Notes: a model not told the origin generated them from the letters alone. A stretch of 64,000 bases of DNA from Chitinasiproducens palmae (GCF_900095735.1 NZ_FNLO01000002.1:137626-201625), one strand, 5' to 3'. Positions 25,920-34,649 are shown, counted from the stretch's first letter. Translations and numbers: made by a program.

Positions 25920-26885
25920 TTACGCCCGCACCGGGTTTTGATATCCGATGTGGGCGGCGTAGAGAAGGGCGATCGCGCAGCTTGCCAGGCGAGCGCGGAC
26001 GTCGTCCGCGCGACTGGTCAAAATGATCGGGACGCGCGCTCCCAACACGATGCCGGCGGCATCGGCCTGCGCCAGGAAGGTCAGTTCCTTCGCCAGCATA
26101 TTGCCCGCCTCGAGGTTGGGCACGAGCAGCACGTCGGCGTCACCGGCAACCGGGGAGACGATATGTTTGGCTCGCGCCGCTGCCAGGCTGATTGCATTGT
26201 CGAGCGCGAGCGGTCCGTCGAGGATCGCGCCTTCGATCTGGCCTCGATCCGCCATCTTGCAAAGCGCGGCGGCATCCAACGTCGAGGGCAGCTTGGCATT
26301 GACCGTTTCGACGGCCGACAGGATCGCTACCTTCGGTCGGGCGATGCCCAGCGCGTGCGCGAGGCCGATCGCGTTGCGCACGATGTCCGCCTTGTCGTCC
26401 AGCGAAGGCAGGATGTTGATCGCCGCGTCGGTGATGAAGAGCGGCTTCGGATAGGTTGGCACATCCATCACGAAGACGTGGCTGACGCGGCGCGCCGTGC
26501 GCAGACCGGTCTCCTTGCGGACCACCTCCGCCATCAACTCGTCGGTGTGGAGGCTGCCTTTCATCAGCGCCGAGACAACCCCGCTGTGCACCAATTCAAC
26601 CGCCTTGGCCGCCGCCGCATGACTATGCGGCTGATCGACGAGCTGGAACGGGGCGATGTCGACGTCCAGCTCGCGTGCCAGGCCGCGGATGCGATCCGCG
26701 GGACCGACCAGCACCGGCGCGATTACGCCCGCACGGGCGGCGTCGATAGCCGCGCCTAGCGCGGTATCGTCGCACGGATGAACGACGGCGGTGGGCAACG
26801 GGGGATGCGCGGCACACGCCTCGATCAGCGCTTCATATTTGCGATGACGTCCGACGGTTGCCACCACGGGTGTTTCGAGAGGCAT
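25920..26885 (-). CDS. pta: Phosphate acetyl/butyryltransferase
   Basis: 321 residues, a single PTA_PTB catalytic domain without the N-terminal extension of enterobacterial Pta. It converts acetyl-CoA (or butyryl-CoA) and phosphate to the acyl phosphate, feeding ATP formation by acetate kinase under fermentative conditions. Typical segments are GVVSALMKGSLHTDELM, HVFVMDVPTYPKPLFITDAA, a segment with EGAILDGPLALDNAIS, and NLEAGNMLAKEL. The ribosome site GGAG lies seven bases upstream. It is last in the apparent atpG-atpC-MFS-pta unit; no ackA is seen in the window. Confidence 0.9.
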   Translation of the reverse strand: MPLETPVVATVGRHRKYEALIEACAAHPPLPTAVVHPCDDTALGAAIDAARAGVIAPVLVGPADRIRGLARELDVDIAPFQLVDQPHSHAAAAKAVELVHSGVVSALMKGSLHTDELMAEVVRKETGLRTARRVSHVFVMDVPTYPKPLFITDAAINILPSLDDKADIVRNAIGLAHALGIARPKVAILSAVETVNAKLPSTLDAAALCKMADRGQIEGAILDGPLALDNAISLAAARAKHIVSPVAGDADVLLVPNLEAGNMLAKELTFLAQADAAGIVLGARVPIILTSRADDVRARLASCAIALLYAAHIGYQNPVRA

Positions 26886-26937
26886 AGGCTGGCTCCATTT
26901 GGCTTGGATTGGCTCCGCTTGGCAACGGCTTGCGGCT

Positions 26938-28200
26938 TCAAGCCACGCGGGCCGCTCGTCCGGTTTCCTTCAGAAACGCTGCAAGCACGATCGCGAGCAC
27001 GATGCCGCCGATGCCCATCAGTCCCGCGTGCGCGAAGTCGCCGACATTGATCGCGCGTCCTTGCGAAATATGCGTCAGCAGCCAGCCGTAAACGGGTGCC
27101 ATCAGCGCGCTGAAGGTGAACACCAGAAAGTTGATCGCACCGGTGGCGCTGCCCTTGACGTGATCGGGATTGACTTCCTTGATGATGGTATAGGGAATCA
27201 TCGCGGCGCCCGAGCCAAAGCCCAACAGGAAACCGAGCAGGTAAGGCGGGGCCGAATCCGGCGGCAGGTACAGGATGGCCGCGGTCGACACCAGCATCAG
27301 CAGGGCGCCGCCAATCAGCACCGGCTTGCGGCGCCCGATCCGGTCCGCAAGGTAGCCCAGCACCGGGCAGCCGACGACCCAGCCGAGCGGTACCATGGTC
27401 GCGCGGTGCACGGCCTCGATATAGCTGAGATGCCATCCGTCGCGCAGGAAGGCAACGCCCCAGATCATGTCACCGATCGTGGTCGGCAGGAACAGCAGCC
27501 CGGCGGCAAAGCCGCACAGATACGATTGCGGATTCCGTAACACGACCTTGTACGGGCGGAACATCGACCAGATCGAATCCTGATTCGACGCACGCGCGTC
27601 ATGGCCACCCGGCGTTGCCAGCAGCAGCAACACGGCAATCAACGCTGCCACGGCGCCGGCGTACAGCCAGAACGCCTGCCATGTGACGCCGCCGTGAATC
27701 AGTGGGGCGACGACGAACTGGCCGGCCGAGCCGCCGAGCATCCCGAAACACTGCGTGAAGCCGACGGCGGTTGCAAGATAGCGGCCGGGGAAGCCGTGCG
27801 TCGCCAAGTAGACGGCACCAGTGAATGCGAAAGCCGATCCGGCCCCTTGTAGCAGGCGGCCCCACTGCGCCGACGCCACGCTACCGGTGCCGAACAGGGC
27901 AGCGCCCACGGCGAGCAGCGCGACGCCGAACGGGATGGCATATTTTCCACCGAAACGGTCCAGCGACGCGCCTGCCAGAATCGAAAACAACGAGTAGGTG
28001 TAGTAATAGAGCCCCACCAGCGCGCTGACGCCCAGCGCCGATAGTCCGAATGCGCTGACCAGCTCTGGCACCATGACCCCAGGGGCGGATCGCAACGCAT
28101 ACTGTTCGAAGTAGAACAGCAGGCAGAGTGCCCAGGCGACAATGAAAGCGACGTGGGTTTGCCCTCGATTGCTCGACCCGGCAAGGTTGCGGTCTGACAT
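26938..28200 (-). CDS. MFS transporter
   Basis: 420 residues with 12 predicted membrane helices. It has the MFS loop signatures GASLDRFGGKYAIPFG after helix 2 and GYLADRIGRRKPVLIGG after helix 8. The N-terminal FYFEQYALRSAPGVMVPEL resembles organic anion/sugar-phosphate carriers of the OxlT/GlpT-like groups. Substrate is unknown; with pta and D-lactate dehydrogenase nearby, a carboxylate is a reasonable guess. It lies 52 bases before pta and 92 bases after atpC on the same strand. Confidence 0.9.
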   Translation of the reverse strand: MSDRNLAGSSNRGQTHVAFIVAWALCLLFYFEQYALRSAPGVMVPELVSAFGLSALGVSALVGLYYYTYSLFSILAGASLDRFGGKYAIPFGVALLAVGAALFGTGSVASAQWGRLLQGAGSAFAFTGAVYLATHGFPGRYLATAVGFTQCFGMLGGSAGQFVVAPLIHGGVTWQAFWLYAGAVAALIAVLLLLATPGGHDARASNQDSIWSMFRPYKVVLRNPQSYLCGFAAGLLFLPTTIGDMIWGVAFLRDGWHLSYIEAVHRATMVPLGWVVGCPVLGYLADRIGRRKPVLIGGALLMLVSTAAILYLPPDSAPPYLLGFLLGFGSGAAMIPYTIIKEVNPDHVKGSATGAINFLVFTFSALMAPVYGWLLTHISQGRAINVGDFAHAGLMGIGGIVLAIVLAAFLKETGRAARVA

Positions 28201-28218
28201 GACAGCGTGCTCCGATGA

Positions 28219-28257
28219 TGCGATGTGAACGTGCGATGCGAACGTGCGCTGTGACGG
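28219..28257. repeat. Three imperfect 13-bp tandem repeats
   Basis: TGCGATGTGAACG, TGCGATGCGAACG and TGCGCTGTGACGG lie back to back between the MFS gene and atpC, just upstream of the MFS start. They could be a replication-slippage repeat; no function is evident. Confidence 0.8.
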
Positions 28258-28292
28258 TGAAGCGGCGGCCGGCCTCTCCCGTCAACGTGGCG

Positions 28293-28721
28293 TCAATGGC
28301 CCGAACGCCGCTGCTCGGCAACGACCAGCGCGAAGAAACGCGACAGGTCCTCCGAGAATTCACGTTCGGCGGCACCGTAGTCGAAGCGATGCTTCTGCTC
28401 CGCGACGGTCTGATCAGCAAACCGGCGTGCCGCTTCCGCCCGTTCGGCGTCGGAGGCAGCGTCGCGCATTGCGTGGTCGGCCAACACCGTGACGCGATCG
28501 CGCTCGATGTCGAGTACGCCGCCCGCCACGAACAGGGCCTGCTCACCGCCCTCGACTGGCTGGAAGCGGATCATGCCGGCGCGCAGGCGTGTCACGAGCG
28601 GCTCATGTCCCGGCAACACTCCCAGCGCGCCGGCCTCGCCGGGCAACACCGCGAAATGCACGGCACCGGCATGCAGCATCTCATCGACGCTGACGATTTC
28701 CAGATGAAAGGAAGTGACCAT
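28293..28721 (-). CDS. atpC: F1Fo ATP synthase epsilon subunit (orphan copy)
   Basis: 142 residues, normal for epsilon. The N-terminal beta-sandwich has FAVLPGEAGALGVLPGHEPL and LFVAGGVLDIERDRVTVLAD. A C-terminal helical pair (about residues 88-135), the inhibitory part in bacteria, is retained. The ATG follows GGAGAAACCG. Epsilon binds gamma in the rotating stalk and restrains ATP hydrolysis. Normally atpD lies directly before atpC; here atpG does, with only 68 bases between them, so atpD is missing. The frame is intact. Confidence 0.93.
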   Translation of the reverse strand: MVTSFHLEIVSVDEMLHAGAVHFAVLPGEAGALGVLPGHEPLVTRLRAGMIRFQPVEGGEQALFVAGGVLDIERDRVTVLADHAMRDAASDAERAEAARRFADQTVAEQKHRFDYGAAEREFSEDLSRFFALVVAEQRRSGH

Positions 28722-28789
28722 CGGTTTCTCCAGACGTCGCGGCGCCAGCCTTTTCGCCGCGTGCGACAGATTCGGTGACATGCGACAGG

Positions 28790-29653
28790 TCAGACGGCTG
28801 CCGCGCCCGCCACGATCTCATTGATCTCCTGCGTGATCGCGGCCTGCCGCGTGCGATGGTATAGGAGTGTCAATTCGTCGGCGACGCGCGTGGCGTTATC
28901 GCTCGCGGCCTTCATCGCGACCATCCGGGCACACTGCTCGCACGCGCTGTTCTCGACCACTGCCTGGTAGATCATCGATTCGAGATACCGCAACAGGACG
29001 GTGTCGACGACCGGCTTTGCCGCGGGCTCGAAGATCGGCGGTTCCGGGTGACGATGCTGCGCGTCCGCTTCAAACGCCGGCAGCGGCAACATGCATTCGA
29101 CTTGCGGCTCGTAGGCCAGCGTGTTCTCGAATCGGTTGCTGGCGATGTGCAATTCGTCGAGTTCGCCGGCCACGAAGCGGATGATCGGTTCGGTGATCGC
29201 ACCGAGCAGTTTGTCGAAGGCCGGCGGTTCGCCGAGGTCGACGGCGCTCGACATCAGATCGGCGCCGGTGCGCCGCATGAAACCCAGGCCCTTGCCGCCG
29301 ATCACGGTGACCCGCACGGCAGCGCCACGCTGCTCCCATTCACGCATGCGATGCACGCATGCCTGCAGCAGGCGCACGTTGAGCGCGCCGCACAAGCCCT
29401 TGTCGGTCGTGACCACGATCAGGCCGACCCGGCGCAGGGGCCGACGCGCCATCAAGGGTGGTTGATAGTCCGGCGTGGCGTCGGCCAGCCGTTTTGCCGT
29501 GCGGCGCGCGCTTTCGCCGTACGCTCTGAAGCTGCGCATGCGGCGCTGCGCGCCCGCCATCTTGATCGACGCGATCATCTGCATCGCACGGGTGATCTTG
29601 CGCGTGTTGAGCACGCTGGTGATCTTGTTCTTGACTTCGCGCGGACTGTGCAT
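28790..29653 (-). CDS. atpG: F1Fo ATP synthase gamma subunit (orphan copy)
   Basis: 287 residues, full length. The N-terminal helix has EVKNKITSVLNTRKITRAMQ, the conserved DKGLCGALN follows, and the C-terminal helix has MVAMKAASDNATRVADEL and ends TQEINEIVAGAAAV. Gamma is the central shaft of F1. No sign of decay is visible. It is first in the minus-strand set with atpC, an MFS gene and pta; atpA, atpD and all Fo genes are absent from the window. The ATG chosen matches the family start. Confidence 0.95.
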   Translation of the reverse strand: MHSPREVKNKITSVLNTRKITRAMQMIASIKMAGAQRRMRSFRAYGESARRTAKRLADATPDYQPPLMARRPLRRVGLIVVTTDKGLCGALNVRLLQACVHRMREWEQRGAAVRVTVIGGKGLGFMRRTGADLMSSAVDLGEPPAFDKLLGAITEPIIRFVAGELDELHIASNRFENTLAYEPQVECMLPLPAFEADAQHRHPEPPIFEPAAKPVVDTVLLRYLESMIYQAVVENSACEQCARMVAMKAASDNATRVADELTLLYHRTRQAAITQEINEIVAGAAAV

Positions 29654-30002
29654 AGGTCTTGGCTGGCGGACGCGGGAAGGAAATCGCGCTGCGGGCCGTG
29701 GCGCCATGGCGTGTTGGCGCCGTGCTGCCGGCAGGTGAAATCGCTTCGTGACGAACGAAAGCGAAAGGAACATGGTCAGCAGTTTACCGCGTCGCGCTTT
29801 TCCTTTCCGCGTTTACCTCTACTATCATGGTTGTTCGGTGCGATGAAGGGGGGCTGCAACGCGAGGGCTGCAACGCCGGCCCGGCGCGGCCGCGCCCCGG
29901 TCGAAGTCGACCGCGCCGCGCCTCGTGCGACAGGTTGGTGCATGCAGGGACAGCGCGTTCATGGCTTCGGCAGCAGCGTAGCGCACTTGCGCGACACAGA
30001 CG

Positions 30003-30016
30003 TTGATGGCGGTCAA
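30003..30016. promoter_or_regulatory. Near-perfect FNR/ANR box (atpG side)
   Basis: TTGAT-GGCG-GTCAA, nine of ten consensus bases of TTGAT-N4-ATCAA. Read toward atpG, a TACGCT hexamer at 29980-29975 (minus strand) would be a -10 element with a start near 29968, placing the box centre at about -41.5, the class II activator position. Confidence 0.6.
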
Positions 30017-30038
30017 TGTAGCCGGTGGCGTCGCACCG

Positions 30039-30052
30039 TTGATGGGCATCAA
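30039..30052. promoter_or_regulatory. Perfect FNR/ANR box (ldhA side)
   Basis: TTGAT-GGGC-ATCAA, a full match to the FNR/ANR consensus. Downstream on the plus strand TGATAC at 30072-30077 could be the -10 element, giving a start near 30084-30087 and the box centre close to -41.5. This predicts oxygen-limited activation of ldhA-glgP. Its centre is 36 bases from that of the imperfect box. Confidence 0.75.
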
Positions 30053-30199
30053 GCGGGCGTGAGCGGTGCCGTGATACGGTCGGATCAGGATTCGCAACGA
30101 CTGCGGAACGCGGGCGGCCAGGTGTTTCTCGCCCGGCAGACCGGCAGACCGGCAGACCGCCAGCCACCGGCGTCGGCCGAAGAGAACAGGGAGGACGAG

Positions 30200-31183
30200 A
30201 TGAAGGCAGTGGTATTCGACACGCATGACTATGACCGACGTGCGCTGAGCGAGGCGAACGCCAACGGGACACACGCGTTGACATTCCTGGACGTGCGCCT
30301 CGATGAGCAGACCGCGAAGCTGGCCGAGGGTTTCGACGCCGCCATTGCCTTCGTCAACGATCATCTGGACGAACCCGTCCTGGAACGGCTCGCCGCCGGC
30401 GGCGTGCGTCTCGTCGCGATGCGCTGCGCAGGGCACAACAATCTCGATCTCGCTGCCGCCACGCGTCTCGGCATCACCGTGGTCACGGTGCCGTCATATA
30501 CGCCGCACGCAGTGGCCGAACACGTGTTTGCACTGACGCTGTCGCTTCTGAGAAGTGTGCCACGCGCCGTGTCCCGCGTGCGCGACGGCAACTTCAGCGT
30601 CGAAGGTCTGGTCGGCTCGCTGCTTTGCGGCAAGACGTTCGGCATCGTGGGTTTCGGACAGATCGGTCGCGTCGTCGCCGGCATCGCGCGCGGCTTCGGA
30701 TGTCGCGTGGTCATCCACGATCCGTATGTGAAGGACACGGCGGCCGACGTCGAGAACCTGCCGCTCGAAGACCTGCTGGCGCGCAGCGACGTGATCTCGT
30801 TGCACTCGCCGCTGACTCCCCAGACCCGGCATCTGATCAACGCGGCGCGCCTTGCCATGCTGAAGGAGGGCGCCGTGCTGATCAACACGGGCCGTGGCGC
30901 GCTGGTCGATACCCTGGCGCTTATCGAGACACTCAAGGCCGACCGACTGGGCGGCGTTGGTCTGGACGTGTACGAGCTTGAAGAAAAGTTTTTCTACACC
31001 GATTGGTCGAACGACGTCTTGCCCGACGACGTGCTGGCGCGCCTGCTGACGTTCCGCAAGGTGCTCGTTACTTCTCACATGGGCTTTCTGACGCGCGAGG
31101 CGCTGGCCGAGATCGCGCAGACGACCTTGCGCAGCCTCGGCGATTTCGAAGCTGGCCAGACCCTGAAGAACCGCCTGAGCTGA
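30200..31183 (+). CDS. ldhA: D-lactate dehydrogenase (NAD-dependent)
   Basis: 327 residues of the D-2-hydroxyacid dehydrogenase family, closest to fermentative LdhA. It reduces pyruvate to D-lactate, regenerating NAD+. The NAD motif GFGQIG is at 151-156; catalytic Arg 232 (INTGRGALVD), Glu 259 (DVYELEE) and His 293 (SHMGFLT) are present. The LdhA-like EKFFYTDWSNDVLPDDVLARL segment is intact apart from normal variation. A GGAGGACGAG site precedes the ATG. It lies downstream of the perfect FNR box and upstream of glgP. Confidence 0.95.
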   Translation: MKAVVFDTHDYDRRALSEANANGTHALTFLDVRLDEQTAKLAEGFDAAIAFVNDHLDEPVLERLAAGGVRLVAMRCAGHNNLDLAAATRLGITVVTVPSYTPHAVAEHVFALTLSLLRSVPRAVSRVRDGNFSVEGLVGSLLCGKTFGIVGFGQIGRVVAGIARGFGCRVVIHDPYVKDTAADVENLPLEDLLARSDVISLHSPLTPQTRHLINAARLAMLKEGAVLINTGRGALVDTLALIETLKADRLGGVGLDVYELEEKFFYTDWSNDVLPDDVLARLLTFRKVLVTSHMGFLTREALAEIAQTTLRSLGDFEAGQTLKNRLS

Positions 31184-31265
31184 TCGAGCCGGCTGCCCAG
31201 CCTGACCGGATTGCCCGCCTTGCCTGGATTGCTTGACCACTGTCGCCACGACCGGAGATTGCACC

Positions 31266-32987
31266 TTGCCGATTCCTGACGCTTACCTCTCGCGCACGCG
31301 CATTGCCTATCTGACCATGGAGATCGGCCTGCGCGCCGAAATGCATTGCTACTCCGGTGGCCTTGGCCTGCTCGCCGGCGATCTGGCCCGTTCCGCGGCG
31401 GAGCTTGGCTTGCCGATGGTGTTCGTGTCGCTGGTCAGCCGTCAAGGCTATGTGCGACAGACCATAGAGGCGGACGGGCAACACGACTCGGCGGATCCAT
31501 GGCGTCCGGAAGACTGGGCGCAACCGTTGGACGTGCGCGTCGCGCTGCCCTTGAGCGGCCGGACCGTATGGATCGGCGCCTGGTTGCATGAGCTGGAGTG
31601 CGGCGGCGGCCGTGTTCCCGTGTTGCTGCTGGACACTGACCTGCCGGAGAACGACGCGCAGGACCGGGGCCTGACCGATCGTCTTTATGGTGGCGACGCG
31701 ACGCACCGGCTTCGCCAGGAAGCGGTGCTGGGAATCGGTGGCGAACACATCTTGCGCGCGCTGGATTTCCGCGTCGAACACTATCATCTGAACGAGGGGC
31801 ACGCGGCATTTCTGGCCGCTTCGCTGCTCCAGCGGCATCCGACCGATGAGCGGCGAGCCGGTGGCGTGTCGGACGCCGCGGTGCCCGGCCGTGCAGCACA
31901 GCGCTACGATGCGGCCGCCGTTCGAGCCGCCTGCGTTTTCACCACGCATACGCCCGTGGCGGCCGGTCACGACCGTTTCGAGTACGACGCGTTGGAGCGT
32001 GAACTGGGACAGGCGCTCGACGTGCCCGCGCTTCGCGAGTTCGGCGGCGAAGGAACGCTGAACATGACGCGTCTCGCGCTCAACCTCAGTGGCTATACGA
32101 ATGCCGTGGCGCGGCGACACGTGCAGACCGCACGCGAGATGTTTCCTGGGTACAGGATCGATGGCATCACCAACGGCGTCCATCCATCGCAGTGGGTGCA
32201 TCCGGCCATCGCCTCCCTTTTCGATGCGCTTGCGGCCGATTGGCGGCGCCATCCCGAAACGTTGTTCCGCGCCGACGAGCTCGCCGACGATGCGCTATGG
32301 GATGCACACGGGCTTGCGAAGGGCGAATTGCTCGAGCACATCGCTCGAACGACCGGCGTCACATTCGACCCCGCTTTGCCTGTGATCGGCTTCGCACGGC
32401 GCATGACCGGGTACAAGCGTGCGGACCTGCTGTTCACCGATCTCGACCGCTTGCTGGCCATCGCCGACGCGCATCCGTTTCAGGTCGTGATGGCCGGCAA
32501 GGCGCATCCGAACGATGGCGAGGGCAAGGCGCTGATTGGGCGCATCGTCGCTATGTCGCGCGAGCTGGCCGGGCGCCTGCAGCTTGTATTCCTGCCTAAT
32601 TATGATATTTCGCTGGCACAACGCCTGGTGGCGGGCAGCGATGTCTGGCTCAACACACCGGTGCCGCCGCTCGAAGCATCTGGCACCAGCGGGATGAAGG
32701 CCGCCTTCAACGGTGTCCCAAGTCTGAGCGTGATGGACGGCTGGTGGATGGAAGGCTGTGAGGACGGCATCACCGGCTGGCGTATCGGCGAGGCCGACGG
32801 CAGCGATCCGGAGGGGCATGCCGCCAGTCTCTACGCGAGGCTCGAGCAGGATGTCCTGCCGTGTTACGAAAGCGACCGCGGCGCCTGGCTTCGCATCATG
32901 AAGCAGACCATCGGTCGTCTGGCGCCGCAATTCAGCAGTCATCGGATGCTGCGCGACTACGTCAGTGCCGCGTATCTGCGCCGCTGA
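31266..32987 (+). CDS. glgP: Alpha-glucan (glycogen-type) phosphorylase, short form
   Basis: 573 residues from a TTG with GGAG nine bases upstream; a TTG at 31233 would add 11 residues. It releases glucose-1-phosphate from alpha-1,4-glucans. It belongs to the short GlgP-like group (classic enzymes are ~800 residues). Near the N-terminus is YSGGLGLLAGD; EHYHLNEGHAAF and ITNGVHPSQWVHP follow; the PLP-binding Lys is residue 478 in EASGTSGMKAAFNG. It lies 82 bases after ldhA, so the pair could ferment stored glucan under low oxygen. Confidence 0.93.
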   Translation: MPIPDAYLSRTRIAYLTMEIGLRAEMHCYSGGLGLLAGDLARSAAELGLPMVFVSLVSRQGYVRQTIEADGQHDSADPWRPEDWAQPLDVRVALPLSGRTVWIGAWLHELECGGGRVPVLLLDTDLPENDAQDRGLTDRLYGGDATHRLRQEAVLGIGGEHILRALDFRVEHYHLNEGHAAFLAASLLQRHPTDERRAGGVSDAAVPGRAAQRYDAAAVRAACVFTTHTPVAAGHDRFEYDALERELGQALDVPALREFGGEGTLNMTRLALNLSGYTNAVARRHVQTAREMFPGYRIDGITNGVHPSQWVHPAIASLFDALAADWRRHPETLFRADELADDALWDAHGLAKGELLEHIARTTGVTFDPALPVIGFARRMTGYKRADLLFTDLDRLLAIADAHPFQVVMAGKAHPNDGEGKALIGRIVAMSRELAGRLQLVFLPNYDISLAQRLVAGSDVWLNTPVPPLEASGTSGMKAAFNGVPSLSVMDGWWMEGCEDGITGWRIGEADGSDPEGHAASLYARLEQDVLPCYESDRGAWLRIMKQTIGRLAPQFSSHRMLRDYVSAAYLRR

Positions 32988-33365
32988 TCCCTTCGTCGGG
33001 TGACGCCCGCGGCGCCAGGAACGCGCAACGCGACGGCTTCGAGCCAGGTTCGTGTTGCGCTCGGGCAGCCTCGATCGAGGGCTGCCTGCATGCCGTCCAC
33101 GGTACCGCGCACGGCTTGACGGCCTCTAGTCCAGAAAACGTCAGGCATCGTCTCGACGGGCGACATGCCGCGCGCGATCCTCCGTAAGCTATACGCTCCA
33201 GTCGACGGGCTGTGTCGGGATCGGCATTCATGTCGATCGCCGGTTCGCACGGACCGGCACGGCGTACCTCGCCATTGATGGATGGCTTGCAGAACCATTC
33301 CTGACGAGGCGCATGGCACGTGGTACGGCCGTCGCACTGTCGGCCAAACGATCCGGGGCAATGAC
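32988..33365. other. Intergenic region before the repeat protein
   Basis: 378 bases between glgP and the solenoid gene. I see no gene, strong hairpin or clear promoter; only a weak TTGACG at 33116 without a matching -10 element. Confidence 0.5.
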
Positions 33366-34649
33366 ATGTGGTGCTGCTTTCCTTCTACAAACATCGCCGG
33401 GGCGTCAGCGTCCGACGAACGTCCAGCGAATGTCGGCGATCACACCGCGACCACTGCCAACGCGCTTCCCGACACGCCCATCTCGGTTGCGCCAGAGATC
33501 CGTGGCGTGATGCGTGGCGCCGAGCGACTCGCGTTCTCGGACCGTACGATAACGGAAACGCTGGTGCACAGGGGGGACAGTCTCTCTCTTTCCGCTTGCA
33601 CCGTACGGCCGCCGTCGAGGCTGGCGCTCGAAAGCAAGCGTGGCCCGGTTACTGTCTCGAATGGCTCTCGTCTGGAAGGCGATGTGTCGACCGGAAACGG
33701 CGATCTGCGCATGACGGACTCGTCGGTCGATGGCGCCGTGTCGATCAAGACGGGCGAGGCGCGCTTCACAAATTGCTCGGTCGGCGGCCGGGTGTCGATT
33801 GGAAGCGGAGACGCGTACTTCAAGGGTTCGTCGGTTACAGGGCGTGTGTCGATCGGCAGCGGAGACGCGCGTCTCACGAACGCATCGGTCGGTGGCCGTG
33901 TGTCGATCGGAGCAGGAGACGCGTATCTTACCGATTCATCGGTCGGCGGCCCGTTGTCGATCGGCTCTGGGGACGTGCAATTGACACGTGCTTCTGTCGA
34001 CGGCCGCGTGAGCGTAGGGGCCGGTAGTGTCGTCGCGCGCGAAGCCACGCTAGGTCAGGTTCAAGTGGGCAATGGCTCGGCGCGCTTGCGCGGCACGCGT
34101 GTCGCGGGCGTGACCAGCAACGGCCGCATCCAAATTAGCGAAGGCAGTGACGTTGCCGGAGACGTGCGATCCGCATCGGCGCGCACGCTCAAGATAGAAA
34201 GTTCAGTCGTCAGGGGCACGGTGATCGCCCGTGGCAGCAAGTTGAGGGTAGGCGCGGATGCGCACCTCAACGCGATAGCGCTGCGCAAGCCAGCCGCGCT
34301 TTCCATGAGCACTTTCGGGGGAAGCGTGGTCATCGACCCGGTAATAAATTACGTCCCAAGCGGCAGACAAGAACGAACGACAGTCCACCAAACCGGCTGC
34401 GACCGACCGCCGCTCGATTCGGCATCCGCCACTGGATCCGACGTTCAACATGTCACGTTGGGTGCGCGCTCTCAATTGCAGCAGTTGACCTTCAAAGCGA
34501 AATCCTGCGTCTTGTCCCTGCACGCGGGCGCTGCCTATCACGGCTCTTCCGATATACCGGGGTTGCGCGTGGTGGTCGTTGAGCGCAACGCGAGCGACAC
34601 CGTCGAAGCGACAAACGACTCGACGGCAGGGGCACACGATCCCGATTAA
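33366..34649 (+). CDS. Repeat protein with predicted beta-solenoid (bactofilin-like) fold
   Basis: 427 residues. The start with MWCCFPSTN gives two Cys at positions 3-4 and no signal peptide. Residues about 100-290 consist of 18-residue repeats of the form S-S-V-x-G-R-V-S-I-G-S-G-D-A-x-L-T-x; six are nearly identical (119-226) and degenerate copies flank them. One G-x-V/I strand set per 18 residues fits a beta-helix such as that of bactofilins, which polymerise into cytoskeletal filaments. The flanks (1-95 and 300-427) are Ser/Thr-rich and not recognised. The upstream site (GGGGC) is weak. It could be a cytoskeletal, secreted or surface protein; function unknown. Confidence 0.75.
   Translation: MWCCFPSTNIAGASASDERPANVGDHTATTANALPDTPISVAPEIRGVMRGAERLAFSDRTITETLVHRGDSLSLSACTVRPPSRLALESKRGPVTVSNGSRLEGDVSTGNGDLRMTDSSVDGAVSIKTGEARFTNCSVGGRVSIGSGDAYFKGSSVTGRVSIGSGDARLTNASVGGRVSIGAGDAYLTDSSVGGPLSIGSGDVQLTRASVDGRVSVGAGSVVAREATLGQVQVGNGSARLRGTRVAGVTSNGRIQISEGSDVAGDVRSASARTLKIESSVVRGTVIARGSKLRVGADAHLNAIALRKPAALSMSTFGGSVVIDPVINYVPSGRQERTTVHQTGCDRPPLDSASATGSDVQHVTLGARSQLQQLTFKAKSCVLSLHAGAAYHGSSDIPGLRVVVVERNASDTVEATNDSTAGAHDPD
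33720..34043 (+). repeat. Six 54-bp tandem coding repeats
   Basis: Units begin at 33720, 33774, 33828, 33882, 33936 and 33990, each encoding 18 residues starting (S/C/A)-S-V. Codon choices differ between copies (for example GGAAGC, GGCAGC and GGAGCA at the same place), so the repeat is old and held by protein selection rather than recently expanded. Confidence 0.9.

Larger units (their letters stand above)
29654..30199. other. Divergent control region between atpG and ldhA
   Basis: 546 bases without a supported gene, between divergent transcripts. It contains two FNR/ANR-type boxes (listed separately) and an AT-richer patch near 29790-29830. The atpG leader would be about 300 bases if transcription starts near 29968; a second, closer promoter cannot be excluded. 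Confidence 0.65.

Noticed and set aside
28722-28789. Remnant of atpD between atpG and atpC
   Set aside because: The 68 bases contain a frame reading HAAKRLAPRRLEK into atpC, but I cannot match it to the atpD C-terminus with confidence.
29048-30199. Long open frame running into ldhA from inside the atpG region
   Set aside because: The part before 30200 is antisense to atpG, has Arg/His-rich composition and no family match; the real start is the ATG at 30200 with a strong ribosome site.
33230-33300. hrp-type PIP box (TTCG-N16-TTCG) upstream of the solenoid gene
   Set aside because: Single TTCG motifs occur, but no pair has the required spacing.
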